Assembly: GCF_030408435.1 (NCBI RefSeq)
Contig: NZ_CP047046.1
Coordinates: 1,098,572-1,162,571 of the forward strand
Reading direction: 5' to 3'
Origin: Corynebacterium auriscanis
Lineage (GTDB): Bacteria; Actinomycetota; Actinomycetes; Mycobacteriales; Mycobacteriaceae
Length of the DNA: 64,000 nt
Of the stretch, positions 37,753 to 47,812 are shown piece after piece; within the stretch, counting starts at the first letter, position 1, and each line of letters starts with the position of its first letter. The position numbers were made by a program, and so were the translations under genes. Under the pieces are notes generated by a model. That model searched no databases and was not told where the DNA came from. It was given only the letters and a program-made list of their open reading frames with translations.

Positions 37753-39342
37753 TTAGAATGGCGGCTCGTCGTTGTTGCTATTGGGTTCGTCTTCCTGGTC
37801 GATGATTCCTAGTCGTCGTTCGTTATAGGCATGGGTGACCCTGATGCGCCTGGTGGCTTTGTGTTGGAATGTTTCGCGGCCGAGGGGGCCGTCGCTGGTG
37901 GTGGTGATGGTGTGGCCGTCTCCGTGGCTGGTCCAGGTTTCTGTGCCGTCGGGGTGGAGGGTTACATCCCAGTTTCCGGCGGTTTTCAACCGGTGGTGCT
38001 TAGCGCACAGCAGGTGCAAATTGTCGGTGGACGTCGGCCCCGACGCGGTGGGGTTGGTGTGGTCGTAGCGGTGGACGTGGTCGATTTGGCATCGGTGGGC
38101 GGGGATGGTGCAGCCGGGGAATCGGCAGTGCCCGTCTCGTCCGGCGACCATGGCAGCGGTGCGGGCGGATGGTTGGTAGCCGTTGTTATCGCTGGTGCCG
38201 GCGCCGGCGAGGTGGGTGATGCGGTCGAGCCAGGCGGCGGAGGCGGCGGTGGTGAGCCAGTGACCTTCGCCGAAGACGTCGTCCAGTGGCAGGCCGAAGG
38301 TGTTTTTGTAGAGGTTGAGAGTGATCGATGCGGTGGTCTGGCCGCGTAGTAGCCCGAGGAAGGCTTGGCCTTGGGTGGTGTTATTGGTGGTGGCGGCGTT
38401 GTTGATGGCTTTGAGTAGTTCGACGCCGGTGATGGCATCGACGGTGAGAGTGAAGGTGGTGTAGTTCGGGTCGCGGTTGTCGTAGCTAAAGGAGCTCACA
38501 CCATCGTGGTAGGTATCCTCATCCATGGGTGGGACGTCATCGGGGTTGATGCCGTCGTTATCACTGTCAGCATCAGTGCCGGCATCCGTGTCAGGGGTGT
38601 CTTTCGGGACTGGAACCGCTAAGGGGTCGATGAACTCCATGAGGCGTGCGAATGTGTCATCGATCCATTTGAGGGAGCGCATCGCTTGATTAGGCACCGT
38701 CGGTTCCAGCAGTTTGACCACTGCATGATCCACCAGTTTCCGATGATTGGTTTTAACAATGGATAGGTGCTCGCAAAGCCGGAATACCAGCTGGAAATGA
38801 AACGCGCCACCACTGACTAGGTGGGCGAACCGGGGAAAATTCGTGAGGGTCAGTCCAACCATGGCGATCTGTTCGGCCTTCCACGCCGTTAAACCCGTCC
38901 GCGCGTGAACGCGGGTGGTGTGGTCGTCAATCATGTCCTCCATGCTGGGCAATGTCAGATAGGCGAGGTAAACGTGAAGTGCATTGATGGTCTTGGAAGC
39001 CAGGCTGACAGGATCGCTTGGGTCGTCTACACGCCATGAGGCTTCTGGATGACGCCACTGCGGTTCCAGCTGCTCCAGGATGAGAACGAGCTCTTCGGGC
39101 AGTTCCTCATCCGGTGGCTCGGGTAGTCGTCCATGGGGAGGTTCGTCAGAAAGGCCACTCCCTGGCGGGACGTTATTTTGTTCGAAATTATCCATTCCAG
39201 GAATGGTTTCTTGGCTTTGATGTTTCCCCTCTGGGGTGGGCCCGGACTGAGCTGCGGATTTATCGTATGGAGCGTTGGTTGAGGTGGAATGCTGTTGTGG
39301 CGGTGAATCTTTATGGTCGTTGAAGTCTTTGTGATTACTCAC
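37753..39342 (-). CDS. DUF222/13E12-type HNH endonuclease-like protein
   Basis: A 529-residue protein with a DUF222-type helical N-terminal region and a C-terminal HNH motif (DGHCRFPGCTIPAHRCQIDH, then NLHLLCAKHHRLKTAGNW) near residues 395-455. This is the actinobacterial 13E12 family, often present in many copies and linked to repeats; M. tuberculosis has a member (Rv1702c) near the same spot. The biological role is unknown and nuclease activity is only predicted. It is transcribed against its neighbours from a good promoter at 39375-39403. The GTG start at 39342 follows GGGGGAAAC. Confidence 0.9.
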   Translation of the reverse strand: MSNHKDFNDHKDSPPQQHSTSTNAPYDKSAAQSGPTPEGKHQSQETIPGMDNFEQNNVPPGSGLSDEPPHGRLPEPPDEELPEELVLILEQLEPQWRHPEASWRVDDPSDPVSLASKTINALHVYLAYLTLPSMEDMIDDHTTRVHARTGLTAWKAEQIAMVGLTLTNFPRFAHLVSGGAFHFQLVFRLCEHLSIVKTNHRKLVDHAVVKLLEPTVPNQAMRSLKWIDDTFARLMEFIDPLAVPVPKDTPDTDAGTDADSDNDGINPDDVPPMDEDTYHDGVSSFSYDNRDPNYTTFTLTVDAITGVELLKAINNAATTNNTTQGQAFLGLLRGQTTASITLNLYKNTFGLPLDDVFGEGHWLTTAASAAWLDRITHLAGAGTSDNNGYQPSARTAAMVAGRDGHCRFPGCTIPAHRCQIDHVHRYDHTNPTASGPTSTDNLHLLCAKHHRLKTAGNWDVTLHPDGTETWTSHGDGHTITTTSDGPLGRETFQHKATRRIRVTHAYNERRLGIIDQEDEPNSNNDEPPF

Positions 39343-39374
39343 GTTTCCCCCGTTTCGTCCCCTTTGTTACCCCA

Positions 39375-39403
39375 ATATTAGAACGGCTGTACGAACCAGT
39401 CAA
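39375..39403 (-). promoter_or_regulatory. Promoter of the DUF222/HNH gene
   Basis: On the minus strand TTGACT (39403-39398) and TAATAT (39380-39375) are spaced by 17 bases, close to the housekeeping consensus, and lie about 30 bases before the GTG start. Confidence 0.75.
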
Positions 39404-39436
39404 TAGTTTGTTAGAAGAATTCCTAGGAAATAAATC

Positions 39437-39492
39437 AGCATCTCAGAGGGGGCTAGCATCTCAGAGAGGGTGGGCTAGCATGGCGGGGGCAG
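39437..39492 (+). repeat. Short irregular tandem repeat
   Basis: AGCATCTCAGAGGGGGCT is followed by AGCATCTCAGAGAGGGTGGG plus CT, and then by a diverged AGCATGGCGGGGGCA. The units are 18 and 22 bases long. They lie in the intergenic region between the divergent DUF222 and rluB genes, which otherwise (39404-39640) shows no supported gene. Confidence 0.6.
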
Positions 39493-39640
39493 GGACAAGT
39501 GGGTGGCGTAGAAGCTGGATGGGAAGCGGCCGGGGGACTAGCAGTGGAGAAGGGGGCCCAGCTGCAATGGTTCACTATGGCTGCCTACCTGCTAGGATGT
39601 GGGAGGATATATAACACACTTCTCATGTGAGGAAACACAG

Positions 39641-40684
39641 TTGAATAGAACCGCTCGCCGAGACGGCACACCGGAAAATGATCGTCAACGAAATCAAGAT
39701 AATTCCCGAAATGGGCAGCAGGGGCGGGGCTCGGCTGCACGCAACGGTGCACGCACCAATCCGCGCGGTGCTGCGCGGGGTGCGGGACGAGGTGCGGGAC
39801 GGAACAACGCACGCAAAGCACCCGTGCCACAGCCAGTCGACAGCAGCCCGCGCGACGTGGACCGCTTTGTGCCCAACGTGAACCCAGCCAAGCACCAGCA
39901 TGTGTCGGAAGATGAAGCGGCGCAGATTTTGGCGTCAGAAAAGAAAGAAAAGCAGCAGGTCAGGCTACAGAAAGTTCTTGCATCCGCCGGAGTAGCAAGC
40001 CGGCGCATGAGTGAAAAACTGATCGCTGCGGGCCGAGTTGAGGTCAACGGCGAGGTCGTGCGGCAAATGGGGTTGCGGATTGATCCGAGCGTCGATGTCG
40101 TTCGGGTGGATGGCACCCGCGTGCAGGTCAACGAGGAAATGGTGTACTTCGTGTTGAACAAACCACGCGGTGTGCACTCGACGATGCACGACGATTTAGG
40201 GCGCCCGCACGTGGGAGAGCTCGTGGAGGCCAAGTTCAATCAGGGGCAGGGGTTGTTCCACGTGGGTCGATTGGATGCCGCGACAGAGGGGCTGTTGCTG
40301 CTCACGAACGACGGTGAACTGGCCAACCGACTGATGCACCCGAAGTACGAAGTCCCGAAGACGTACATGGCAACGGTGCTTGGTGAGGCGGACCGGGCGC
40401 TCATCCGAACGCTCAAAGAAGGCGTGGACCTGGAAGACGGCATCGCTAAGGCCGACTACGTGCAGATCGTGGACGTATGGCAAGGCAAATCGCTGGTCAA
40501 GATTGAGCTGCATGAGGGGCGTAAGCACATCGTGCGCCGCATGCTGAAAGCTGCTGGTTTCCCCGTCCAAGCGCTGGTCCGCACCAAGATCCACACCGTG
40601 CAGCTAGGCGAGCAAAAGCCCGGCACCGTACGCGCACTCAATAGCTCGGAGCTGCAAAGTCTTTACAAGGCCGTGGGGCTGTAG
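39641..40684 (+). CDS. rluB: 23S rRNA pseudouridine synthase RluB
   Basis: A 347-residue RsuA/RluB-family enzyme. The first 100 or so residues are a disordered Arg/Gly/Asn-rich tail (RGAARGAGRGAGRNNARK). Next come an S4 domain (RLQKVLASAGVASRRMSEKL, IAAGRVEVNG) and the catalytic domain with the catalytic Asp in HVGRLDAATEGLLLLTNDG and the later HEGRKHIVRRM. The TTG at 39641 has AGGA 7 bases upstream; an open frame extends 14 codons further but lacks a ribosome binding site. It follows scpAB and precedes cmk, as in related genomes. Confidence 0.93.
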   Translation: MNRTARRDGTPENDRQRNQDNSRNGQQGRGSAARNGARTNPRGAARGAGRGAGRNNARKAPVPQPVDSSPRDVDRFVPNVNPAKHQHVSEDEAAQILASEKKEKQQVRLQKVLASAGVASRRMSEKLIAAGRVEVNGEVVRQMGLRIDPSVDVVRVDGTRVQVNEEMVYFVLNKPRGVHSTMHDDLGRPHVGELVEAKFNQGQGLFHVGRLDAATEGLLLLTNDGELANRLMHPKYEVPKTYMATVLGEADRALIRTLKEGVDLEDGIAKADYVQIVDVWQGKSLVKIELHEGRKHIVRRMLKAAGFPVQALVRTKIHTVQLGEQKPGTVRALNSSELQSLYKAVGL

Positions 40685-40717
40685 GCCTCCCCAGAAGCAT
40701 CCCGAAAGGATCGTTGA

Positions 40718-43060
40718 ATGACTACTAACCCCACTCACGCCCTCGCAACCCACGAAAACACTGCCGGTGGCGGGTTCATCGTTGCAGTTGACGGCCCTAG
40801 CGGCACGGGTAAATCTACTGTTTGTCGACGCCTTGCTGAGCTCGCCAACGCAAAATACTTGGACACAGGCGCGATGTATCGCGTCGCTACGCTGCACGTT
40901 CTGCGGCAGCGAATCGACCCCACCCACGCGGACGCTACGAACGCGATCATTGCCGCCACCCAGAACCTGCCACTCGAGGTCAACGAAGATCCCCGCAGCA
41001 CGGAAGTCCTGCTGGACGGCCAGGACGTATCCGGGGAAATCCGCGGGCCGGAAGTCACAGCGCACGTTTCCGCTGTCTCGGCAATCCCGGAGGTACGCGA
41101 GAACCTGGTGAAGTTGCAGCGCGAGCTGGCCGAGAGGGCCGGGCGATGCGTGGTTGAGGGGCGCGATATCGGTACGGTCGTGCTGCCCGATGCGCCCGTG
41201 AAGGTGTTCATGACCGCCAGCGCAGAGATTCGGGCGCGACGCCGGTTTGACCAGGACGTTGCGGCCGGTCGCGACGTGGAGTTCGACGCGGTCCTCGCCG
41301 ACGTGCAGCGCCGCGATGAAGCGGACTCTTCCCGCGCAACGTCGCCACTGCGCCCCGCGGACGATGCCACGGTTCTGGATACCGGAGAGCTCAGCATCGA
41401 CGAGGTGTTGGCGGTATTTCAGGACCTCATTCTGAGCGAGAATGGGGATGGCGAGGGGCGTCGGGAAGAAGAGGCAGTAGAACTTGACGACCTAGTGTTC
41501 CGCACCACTGACGGTGACGTGATCGGCGACGGCGAGAGCTATAGCGACGGCGAGAGCGATGAGATCGACGAAGAGAACTTCGACGAGGCCGAATTCAGCG
41601 AAGCCGACTTTGGTGAAACTCAATTCTTCGTCGCGGGTCAGGATGCCGAGGAATTTGACCTGCTGAGCAGCGGTGAAGATCAGACTGACTGGGATGCCGT
41701 TGAGGAAGCGTTCGGGGTGTTCGGCGATGATGAAGCCGAACGCGAGGCCCTGTGCACCGTTGCCATCGTGGGGCGCCCCAACGTGGGTAAATCCACCTTG
41801 GTGAACCGCTTCATCGGGCGTCGCGAGGCAGTGGTGGAGGACTTCCCGGGTGTCACCCGCGACCGCATCAGTTACTTGGGTGAGTGGACCGGGCGTCGAT
41901 TCTGGGTGCAGGATACCGGTGGCTGGGATCCCGACGCGAAGGGTATCCACGCGGCCATTGCTCGTCAGGCGGAAACTGCGATGGATACGGCCGATGTGAT
42001 TGTGTTCGTCGTGGACACCAAGGTCGGCATCACTGCGACCGACGAGGTGATTGCACGCAAGCTACAGCGCTCCAACATCCCGGTGATTCTGGTGGCCAAC
42101 AAGTTCGATTCCGATTCGCAGTACGCCGATATGGCCGAATTCTGGGGCTTGGGTCTGGGCGAGCCATTCCCGGTCTCCGCGCAACACGGCCGTGGCGCAG
42201 CCGATGTCTTGGATCAGGTCCTCAAGGACTTCCCCGACCAGCCACGGCAGACGTCGATTGTTTCGGGTCCGCGGCGCGTTGCGCTGGTGGGTCGTCCCAA
42301 CGTGGGCAAGTCCAGCCTGTTGAACAAGGTCACGGGCGAAGAGCGCTCGGTTGTCGATAATGTCGCTGGTACCACCGTCGATCCCGTGGACTCCATCGTT
42401 GAGCTGGACGAGAAGACCTGGCGCTTTGTGGACACCGCCGGAATCCGCAAGAAGACTAAAACCGCACGCGGTCACGAGTTTTACGCTTCATTGCGCACTC
42501 GGGCTGCTATTGATGCCGCAGAGGTCGCTATTTTTCTGGTTGACGCCAGCGAGCCCATCGCCGAACAGGATCAGCGAGTACTCCGGCTGATCCTCGACTC
42601 CGGTCGTGCCCTAGTGGTGGCATACAACAAGTGGGATCTCGTTGACGAGGACCGCAGGTGGGAACTGGAGCGCGAGATTGATCTGCAGTTGGCACATGTG
42701 CCTTGGGCGCGACGCGTGAACATTTCCGCGAAGACGGGGCGCGCGCTGAAAAAGCTGGAGCCTGCGATGATCGAGGCACTGGAGAGCTGGGATCAGCGCA
42801 TCCCAACGGGCCAGCTGAATACGTGGTTGCGCGCCGTTATCGCGCAGACCCCGCCACCTATGCGCGGCGGTCGACTGCCTCGCGTATTGTTCGCTACCCA
42901 GGCCTCCACCAAGCCTCCGGTGATCGTGCTATTTACGACCGGATTCTTGGAGCACGGCTACCGGCGCTTCTTGGAGCGCAAACTGCGTGAGGCATTCGGC
43001 TTCGAAGGATCCCCGGTCCGCATTGCGGTTCGTGTGAGGGAGAAGCGCAAGCGGAAGTAG
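40718..43060 (+). CDS. cmk-der: Cytidylate kinase-GTPase Der fusion
   Basis: A single 780-residue frame joins two enzymes. Residues about 20-238 are cytidylate kinase (P-loop GPSGTGKST at 26-34, [20 protein letters not shown]), which phosphorylates CMP/dCMP. Residues about 240-345 form a very acidic Asp/Glu-rich linker. Residues about 346-780 are Der/EngA, with two GTPase domains (GRPNVGKST at 352-360, GRPNVGKSS at 525-533; NKFD and NKWD specificity motifs) and a KH-like C-terminus, acting in 50S ribosome assembly. The genes are separate in mycobacteria; fused forms are known in some actinobacteria. No frameshift is needed to join them. Confidence 0.95.
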   Translation: MTTNPTHALATHENTAGGGFIVAVDGPSGTGKSTVCRRLAELANAKYLDTGAMYRVATLHVLRQRIDPTHADATNAIIAATQNLPLEVNEDPRSTEVLLDGQDVSGEIRGPEVTAHVSAVSAIPEVRENLVKLQRELAERAGRCVVEGRDIGTVVLPDAPVKVFMTASAEIRARRRFDQDVAAGRDVEFDAVLADVQRRDEADSSRATSPLRPADDATVLDTGELSIDEVLAVFQDLILSENGDGEGRREEEAVELDDLVFRTTDGDVIGDGESYSDGESDEIDEENFDEAEFSEADFGETQFFVAGQDAEEFDLLSSGEDQTDWDAVEEAFGVFGDDEAEREALCTVAIVGRPNVGKSTLVNRFIGRREAVVEDFPGVTRDRISYLGEWTGRRFWVQDTGGWDPDAKGIHAAIARQAETAMDTADVIVFVVDTKVGITATDEVIARKLQRSNIPVILVANKFDSDSQYADMAEFWGLGLGEPFPVSAQHGRGAADVLDQVLKDFPDQPRQTSIVSGPRRVALVGRPNVGKSSLLNKVTGEERSVVDNVAGTTVDPVDSIVELDEKTWRFVDTAGIRKKTKTARGHEFYASLRTRAAIDAAEVAIFLVDASEPIAEQDQRVLRLILDSGRALVVAYNKWDLVDEDRRWELEREIDLQLAHVPWARRVNISAKTGRALKKLEPAMIEALESWDQRIPTGQLNTWLRAVIAQTPPPMRGGRLPRVLFATQASTKPPVIVLFTTGFLEHGYRRFLERKLREAFGFEGSPVRIAVRVREKRKRK

Positions 43061-43088
43061 GGGCCCTAGGTAAATAGCCCTACCGGGT

Positions 43089-44798
43089 CTAGAAAAGTCC
43101 GCGGATCTGACCCGACTCGTCGAGGTCGATGCCTTCTGCAGCTGGGCGCTTAGGCAGGCCGGGGAGGGTCATAACATCCCCGGTCAGGGCGACGATAAAG
43201 CCCGCCCCAATGCGGGGCACCAGTTGTCGTACATGCAAAGTGTGACCACTAGGTGCACCGAGGGCCGCGGGGTCGTCGCTGAAGCTGTACTGGGTTTTCG
43301 ATACACACACGGGAAGCGTGTCCCAGCCGTTGTTGCGCAGGAACTGCAGATCCTTGCGTGCTGCGTTCGATAGTTCCACGCCCTCCGCGCCGTAGATCTC
43401 GGTGGCGATCGTATGCAAGCTAGCCTCGATTCCCGCGGCTGGGTCGTACAACTGCTGGTTTTGGGCGGGCTGAGTGAGGACTTCCGCCACCGCGTCGGCC
43501 AAGTCCAACGCGCCGTCGCCGCCCTCAGACCACACTCGGGTTTCCACAACACGCACGCCGTGGTTTTGTCCCCATGTGCGCAGAATTTCGCGTTCGGCAT
43601 CAGTGTCGCTGGCAAAGGAGTTCAGTGCCACCACGGGCTCCACATTGAATTTGCGGGTATTTTCCACGTGACGCTCTAGGTTGACCAGCCCGGCCTTCAA
43701 TGCGGCGAGGTTTTCCTCCGTGAGAGAATCCCGGGCAACACCGCCGTTGTACTTCAGCGATCGAATGGTTGCCACCACAACCACAGCACCGACGTTGAGG
43801 TCGCCAGCGCGAGCCTTGATGTTGAAGAATTTTTCCGCTCCCAAGTCAGAACCAAACCCAGCTTCGGTGAGCACCACATCGGCCAATCCCAGAGCGGTTT
43901 TGGTAGCAACGAGAGAATTGCACCCGTGCGCGATATTTGCGAAAGGCCCGCCGTGAACCAAAGCGGGTGTGCCACCCAGTGTTTGTACCAAGTTGGGATT
44001 GATGGCGTCGCGAAGCAAAACAGCCAGAGCGCCGGTGGCCTTAAGATCGGCGGCGGTGACAGGCGTGCGATCGTAGGATTGCCCAACAACTATGCGGCCC
44101 AAACGCTGCTTAAGATCAGCAAAATCGCTGGCCAAACACAGGATCGCCATGATCTCGCTGGCGGCGGTGATGTCGAATCCGGCCTCGCGTGGAACTCCTT
44201 GAACGGGGCCACCTAGGCCAGTGACAATGTTGCGCAGTGCGCGGTCGTTGACGTCCAAGCAACGGCGCCACGTCACGCGACGGGGGTCGATGTTGAGCGC
44301 ATTGCCGTGGTGGACATGGTTGTCGACGATGGCCGCCAGTGTGTTGGTTGCCGCCGTGATCGCATGCATATCACCGGTGAAGTGAAGATTGATGTCCTCC
44401 ATGGGCACAACCTGCGCAAAACCGCCGCCGGCCGCGCCGCCCTTGATGCCCATGACGGGGCCTTGGGAGGGCTCGCGGATGGCAACGATGGAGTTGTGGC
44501 CACGCATATTCATCGCGTCGGCCAAGCCAATCAACACCGTGGATTTGCCCTCGCCCGCTGGGGTGGGGCTCATGGCGGTGACCAGCACCAGCTGACCACG
44601 TTTCTGGGGTTCTAGTGCAGCGATATCGATTTTTGCCTTCGCACGTCCAAACGGCAGCAACGCTTCAATCGGGATGTTTGCCCGGGCCGCGATCTCATCG
44701 ATCGGGGTCACGTTATGCGCCTGAGCGATCTCTACATCAGTAGGTTGCGATGCGACTGACATCTGTTGTGCGGGGGATGCCTTTGGTTGTGTGGTCAT
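43089..44798 (-). CDS. fhs: Formate-tetrahydrofolate ligase
   Basis: A 569-residue enzyme that makes 10-formyltetrahydrofolate from formate, THF and ATP. The ATP-binding region VTAMSPTPAGEGKSTVLIGL lies near residues 70-90. Other family blocks are REPSQGPVMGIKGGAAGGGF, GDMHAITAATN, GPFANIAHGCNSL and TEAGFGSDLGAEKFFNIK. The length is normal. It is convergent with cmk-der, with only 28 bases between the stop codons. Confidence 0.96.
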   Translation of the reverse strand: MTTQPKASPAQQMSVASQPTDVEIAQAHNVTPIDEIAARANIPIEALLPFGRAKAKIDIAALEPQKRGQLVLVTAMSPTPAGEGKSTVLIGLADAMNMRGHNSIVAIREPSQGPVMGIKGGAAGGGFAQVVPMEDINLHFTGDMHAITAATNTLAAIVDNHVHHGNALNIDPRRVTWRRCLDVNDRALRNIVTGLGGPVQGVPREAGFDITAASEIMAILCLASDFADLKQRLGRIVVGQSYDRTPVTAADLKATGALAVLLRDAINPNLVQTLGGTPALVHGGPFANIAHGCNSLVATKTALGLADVVLTEAGFGSDLGAEKFFNIKARAGDLNVGAVVVVATIRSLKYNGGVARDSLTEENLAALKAGLVNLERHVENTRKFNVEPVVALNSFASDTDAEREILRTWGQNHGVRVVETRVWSEGGDGALDLADAVAEVLTQPAQNQQLYDPAAGIEASLHTIATEIYGAEGVELSNAARKDLQFLRNNGWDTLPVCVSKTQYSFSDDPAALGAPSGHTLHVRQLVPRIGAGFIVALTGDVMTLPGLPKRPAAEGIDLDESGQIRGLF

Positions 44799-45000
44799 AA
44801 TTTCACTCTAGGTGCAGCCAGCCGAAAGACACTACACCACCAGTAATCCACTCACCCCCAATACGGGAAATGTTCCCCAATAAAGGTAGGGTAGGAGGGG
44901 TAACTGCGAAACCCCCGCACGTCGATGACGATCGTGGTCGATGGACATCGACTGATCGGGAATTGACGACGACTAACGAGAATCGACAAACGAGGAACTG
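44799..45000. other. Divergent promoter region between fhs and gapB
   Basis: About 200 bases separate the divergent starts. A short inverted repeat, GTCGAT-GGAC-ATCGAC, lies near 44938-44953, upstream of the gapB ribosome binding site (GAGGA). It could be an operator or a leader hairpin. No gene is supported here. Confidence 0.45.
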
Positions 45001-46452
45001 ATGACTTCCCACGTGCCCAACCAGAACGACTGGAACGAGCGCCTGCACCTTGCACAGGAAATGCTCCCACTGATCTCCCGCTTGCACCGCGAAAACAACG
45101 TGGTGACCAGCATCTTCGGTCGTCTATTGGTCAACGTCACCGACATTGACATCATCAAGAGCCACCGCTACGCCCGTCGTGTGGTGGAAAAGGAGCTTCC
45201 ACTGAGCTCCACCCTCCCGGTTCTGCAAGAACTGGTGAAGATGGACCTGGGTACCTCCTCCATTGATATTGGATCCCTCGCATCCCGCTTTGAGAAGGCG
45301 GGCGAGACCGACCTGCGTGCCTACCTGGACAAGGAACTGGCCGACGTGATTGGCACCAACGACCACCGCGAGCCACGTGATGTGGTGCTCTACGGCTTCG
45401 GTCGCATTGGCCGTCTGCTGGCCCGTATCCTCATTTCCCGCGAAGCCACCTACGGTGGCGCCCGTCTGCGTGCCGTCGTCGTCCGTTCCAAGGGCGAGGG
45501 TGACATTATCAAGCGTGCGTCCCTGCTGCGTCGCGATTCGGTCCACGGTGCCTTTGACGGCACTATTTCTACTGACCTTGAAAACAACATCATCTGGGCC
45601 AACGGCACCCCCATCAAGATGATCTATGCGTCCAACCCCGCAGAGATCGACTACACCGAGTACGGCATCAAGGACGCAATCGTTGTGGACAACACCGGTG
45701 TGTGGCGCGACCGCGATGGCTTGAGCCAGCACCTGCAATCTAAGGGCGTGGCCAAGGTTTTGCTCACAGCTCCGGGCAAGGGCGACATCAAGAACATTGT
45801 TTACGGCATCAACCACGGGGACATCGCAGAGGACGATACGATCCTGTCCGCTGCTTCTTGTACCACTAACGGCATTACGCCAGTTCTGAAGGTCATCAAC
45901 GACCGCTATGGTGTGCAGCACGGTCACGTGGAGACGGTTCACTCCTTCACCAACGATCAGAACCTGATCGACAATTTCCACAAGGGCGAGCGCCGCGGAC
46001 GTGCCGCGGGCCTGAACATGGTTTTGACCGCCACCGGCGCGGCGTCGGCGGTAGCTAAGGCCCTGCCTGAGTTCAAGGGCAAGCTGACCGGCAACGCCAT
46101 CCGCGTGCCAACCCCAGATGTTTCCATGGCGGTGCTCAACCTCTCGCTGAATCAGGAGGTGGATGCCGACGAGGTCAACAACTACCTGCGCCGCGTGTCC
46201 CTGCACTCCACACTGCGCCAGCAGATTGACTTCATCAAGTCCCCTGAGGTCGTCTCCACCGACTTCGTGGGCACCACCCATGCGGGTATCGTTGACGGCC
46301 TAGCCACCATCGCTTCCGGTAACCACCTCGTTCTATACGTGTGGTACGACAACGAATTCGGCTACTCCAACCAGGTTATTCGCATCGTCGAGGAAATCGC
46401 GGGCGTGCGTCCAAAGGTACTGCCACAGCGCGCCAAAGCCCTAGATCTCTAG
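45001..46452 (+). CDS. gapB: Glyceraldehyde-3-phosphate dehydrogenase, GapB type
   Basis: A 483-residue GAPDH with a long N-terminal extension of about 125 residues before the Rossmann fold (DVVLYGFGRIGRLLARIL). The catalytic Cys is in LSAASCTTNGITPVLKV and the substrate-binding block is HSFTNDQNLIDNFHKGERRG. The end of the fold has WYDNEFGYSNQVIRIVEEIA. This long form corresponds to C. glutamicum GapB, an NADP-linked, gluconeogenic enzyme, rather than the glycolytic GapA of about 335 residues. Cofactor preference here is inferred from the subfamily. Confidence 0.93.
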   Translation: MTSHVPNQNDWNERLHLAQEMLPLISRLHRENNVVTSIFGRLLVNVTDIDIIKSHRYARRVVEKELPLSSTLPVLQELVKMDLGTSSIDIGSLASRFEKAGETDLRAYLDKELADVIGTNDHREPRDVVLYGFGRIGRLLARILISREATYGGARLRAVVVRSKGEGDIIKRASLLRRDSVHGAFDGTISTDLENNIIWANGTPIKMIYASNPAEIDYTEYGIKDAIVVDNTGVWRDRDGLSQHLQSKGVAKVLLTAPGKGDIKNIVYGINHGDIAEDDTILSAASCTTNGITPVLKVINDRYGVQHGHVETVHSFTNDQNLIDNFHKGERRGRAAGLNMVLTATGAASAVAKALPEFKGKLTGNAIRVPTPDVSMAVLNLSLNQEVDADEVNNYLRRVSLHSTLRQQIDFIKSPEVVSTDFVGTTHAGIVDGLATIASGNHLVLYVWYDNEFGYSNQVIRIVEEIAGVRPKVLPQRAKALDL

Positions 46453-46456
46453 GACT

Positions 46457-46475
46457 AGGGGGTTCGGGTCCCCCT
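46457..46475 (+). terminator. Possible terminator hairpin after gapB
   Basis: AGGGGG and CCCCCT form a 6-bp stem with a 7-base loop 5 bases after the gapB stop. There is no T-run, so function as a terminator is uncertain. Confidence 0.4.
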
Positions 46476-46503
46476 CACCACGCCGTCGGTTAGCCTGTAG
46501 TGC

Positions 46504-47787
46504 ATGAACACAACTCGTCACTTCAGGCACACTATCCGCGAACACACTCTCGAGGTTCCGTGGGATCACTTCGATCCTGCACGCCTCGGGAGTTTTTCGT
46601 TGTATGCCCGCGAGATCGTCGCTGACGGCGGGGAAAACCGTCCTTACTTGGTGTACTTCCAAGGTGGACCGGGATTTCCCGCGCCGCGCCCGGAGGGTAT
46701 TTCCGGCCTTCTTGCCGAGGCATTAAAGCACTACCGGGTGCTGCTGCTGGATCAACGTGGCACCGGTCGGTCCTTTCGTCTCGACGCCGCGCTGAGCCCG
46801 GATGAGTTTTCGCCGGAGCGCCTAGAAGTTCTGCGACAGGAGCAGATCGTGGAGGACGCAGAAGCGCTTCGCCGTCACCTCGGTGTGGATTCATGGTCGG
46901 TGTTTGGCCAGAGCTTCGGTGGCTTCATCATCACCAGCTACCTTTCGCGCTATGCCGAGGCCGTGGACCGGGCCTACCTCACAGGCGGACTGCCGACCTT
47001 GGACGCGCCCGTGGACGAGTTGTACCGCACGACGTTCGCGAAACTGGAGTTGCGGCACGGACAGTTCTACCGCGAATTCCCGTGGGCGGAGCAGAGGATT
47101 CGGGAAATTGCGCACCACTTGGACAATTCCGACGAGCGCCTGCCCACCGGGGAAAGGTTGAGCTCGCGCCGATTCCGTACCATCGGCATAGATCTGGGGC
47201 GAGGCGCGGGGTTCTATTCTCTGGCATACCTGCTGGAGGAGCCTTTCCACGAGCTGCGCGGGGAAAAGCGCTTGAAACGCGACTTCCTCGCGCGCGTGGG
47301 ATCTGCCGTCAGTTTCGAAGCTGGCCCGCTGTACGCCGCCATCCATGAATCCATTTATGGCGGGGTGGGTGGCCAGTCGGTCACAGGGTGGTCAGCTCAC
47401 CGGGTTCGTGAGGAATTGGCCGGTTTTGAAGAAAACGCCGACCCCCAGGGCAGCGATCCGTATTACCTGACTGGTGAGCACATCTTTCCGTGGCAGTTCG
47501 ACGAGGATCCCGCGCTGCGGGACTTCAGGAGCCCAGCGGAGGCGTTGGCTGGGAAGGAGTGGGCGTCGAGCCCATATGACGAAAAGGGCCTGCAAGCTGC
47601 GACTGCAACTGCGGCGGCCGCCGTGTACGTCGATGATGTGTTTGTGCCCTTTGAATACTCGATGAAAACGGCCACAGCATACAGGGATTTGCGCCCGCAC
47701 ATCACGAACAAATTCCAGCACGATGGCATTCGTTGGGCCGGTGGGCCGATTTTCGCCGAACTACATGGAAAGATTCGGGATCATTAA
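46504..47787 (+). CDS. Proline iminopeptidase-like alpha/beta hydrolase (S33 family)
   Basis: A 427-residue serine hydrolase. The oxyanion region is YFQGGPGFPAPRP (about 52-62), followed by LLLDQRGTGRS (about 80-90) and the nucleophile elbow GQSFGG with Ser about 137. This order is typical of prolyl iminopeptidases, which remove N-terminal proline from peptides. No signal peptide is visible, so it should be cytoplasmic. It could act on peptides taken up by importers such as the one at 8375-14056, but there is no direct genetic link. Confidence 0.88.
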   Translation: MNTTRHFRHTIREHTLEVPWDHFDPARLGSFSLYAREIVADGGENRPYLVYFQGGPGFPAPRPEGISGLLAEALKHYRVLLLDQRGTGRSFRLDAALSPDEFSPERLEVLRQEQIVEDAEALRRHLGVDSWSVFGQSFGGFIITSYLSRYAEAVDRAYLTGGLPTLDAPVDELYRTTFAKLELRHGQFYREFPWAEQRIREIAHHLDNSDERLPTGERLSSRRFRTIGIDLGRGAGFYSLAYLLEEPFHELRGEKRLKRDFLARVGSAVSFEAGPLYAAIHESIYGGVGGQSVTGWSAHRVREELAGFEENADPQGSDPYYLTGEHIFPWQFDEDPALRDFRSPAEALAGKEWASSPYDEKGLQAATATAAAAVYVDDVFVPFEYSMKTATAYRDLRPHITNKFQHDGIRWAGGPIFAELHGKIRDH

Positions 47788-47812
47788 CCAAGCAGCGTAG
47801 ATTTATGAAATT

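Noticed and set aside
45124-46281. 385-codon antisense frame opposite gapB
   Set aside because: It lies wholly within the strongly conserved gapB gene and arises from codon bias in high-GC DNA; no start signals or family resemblance.
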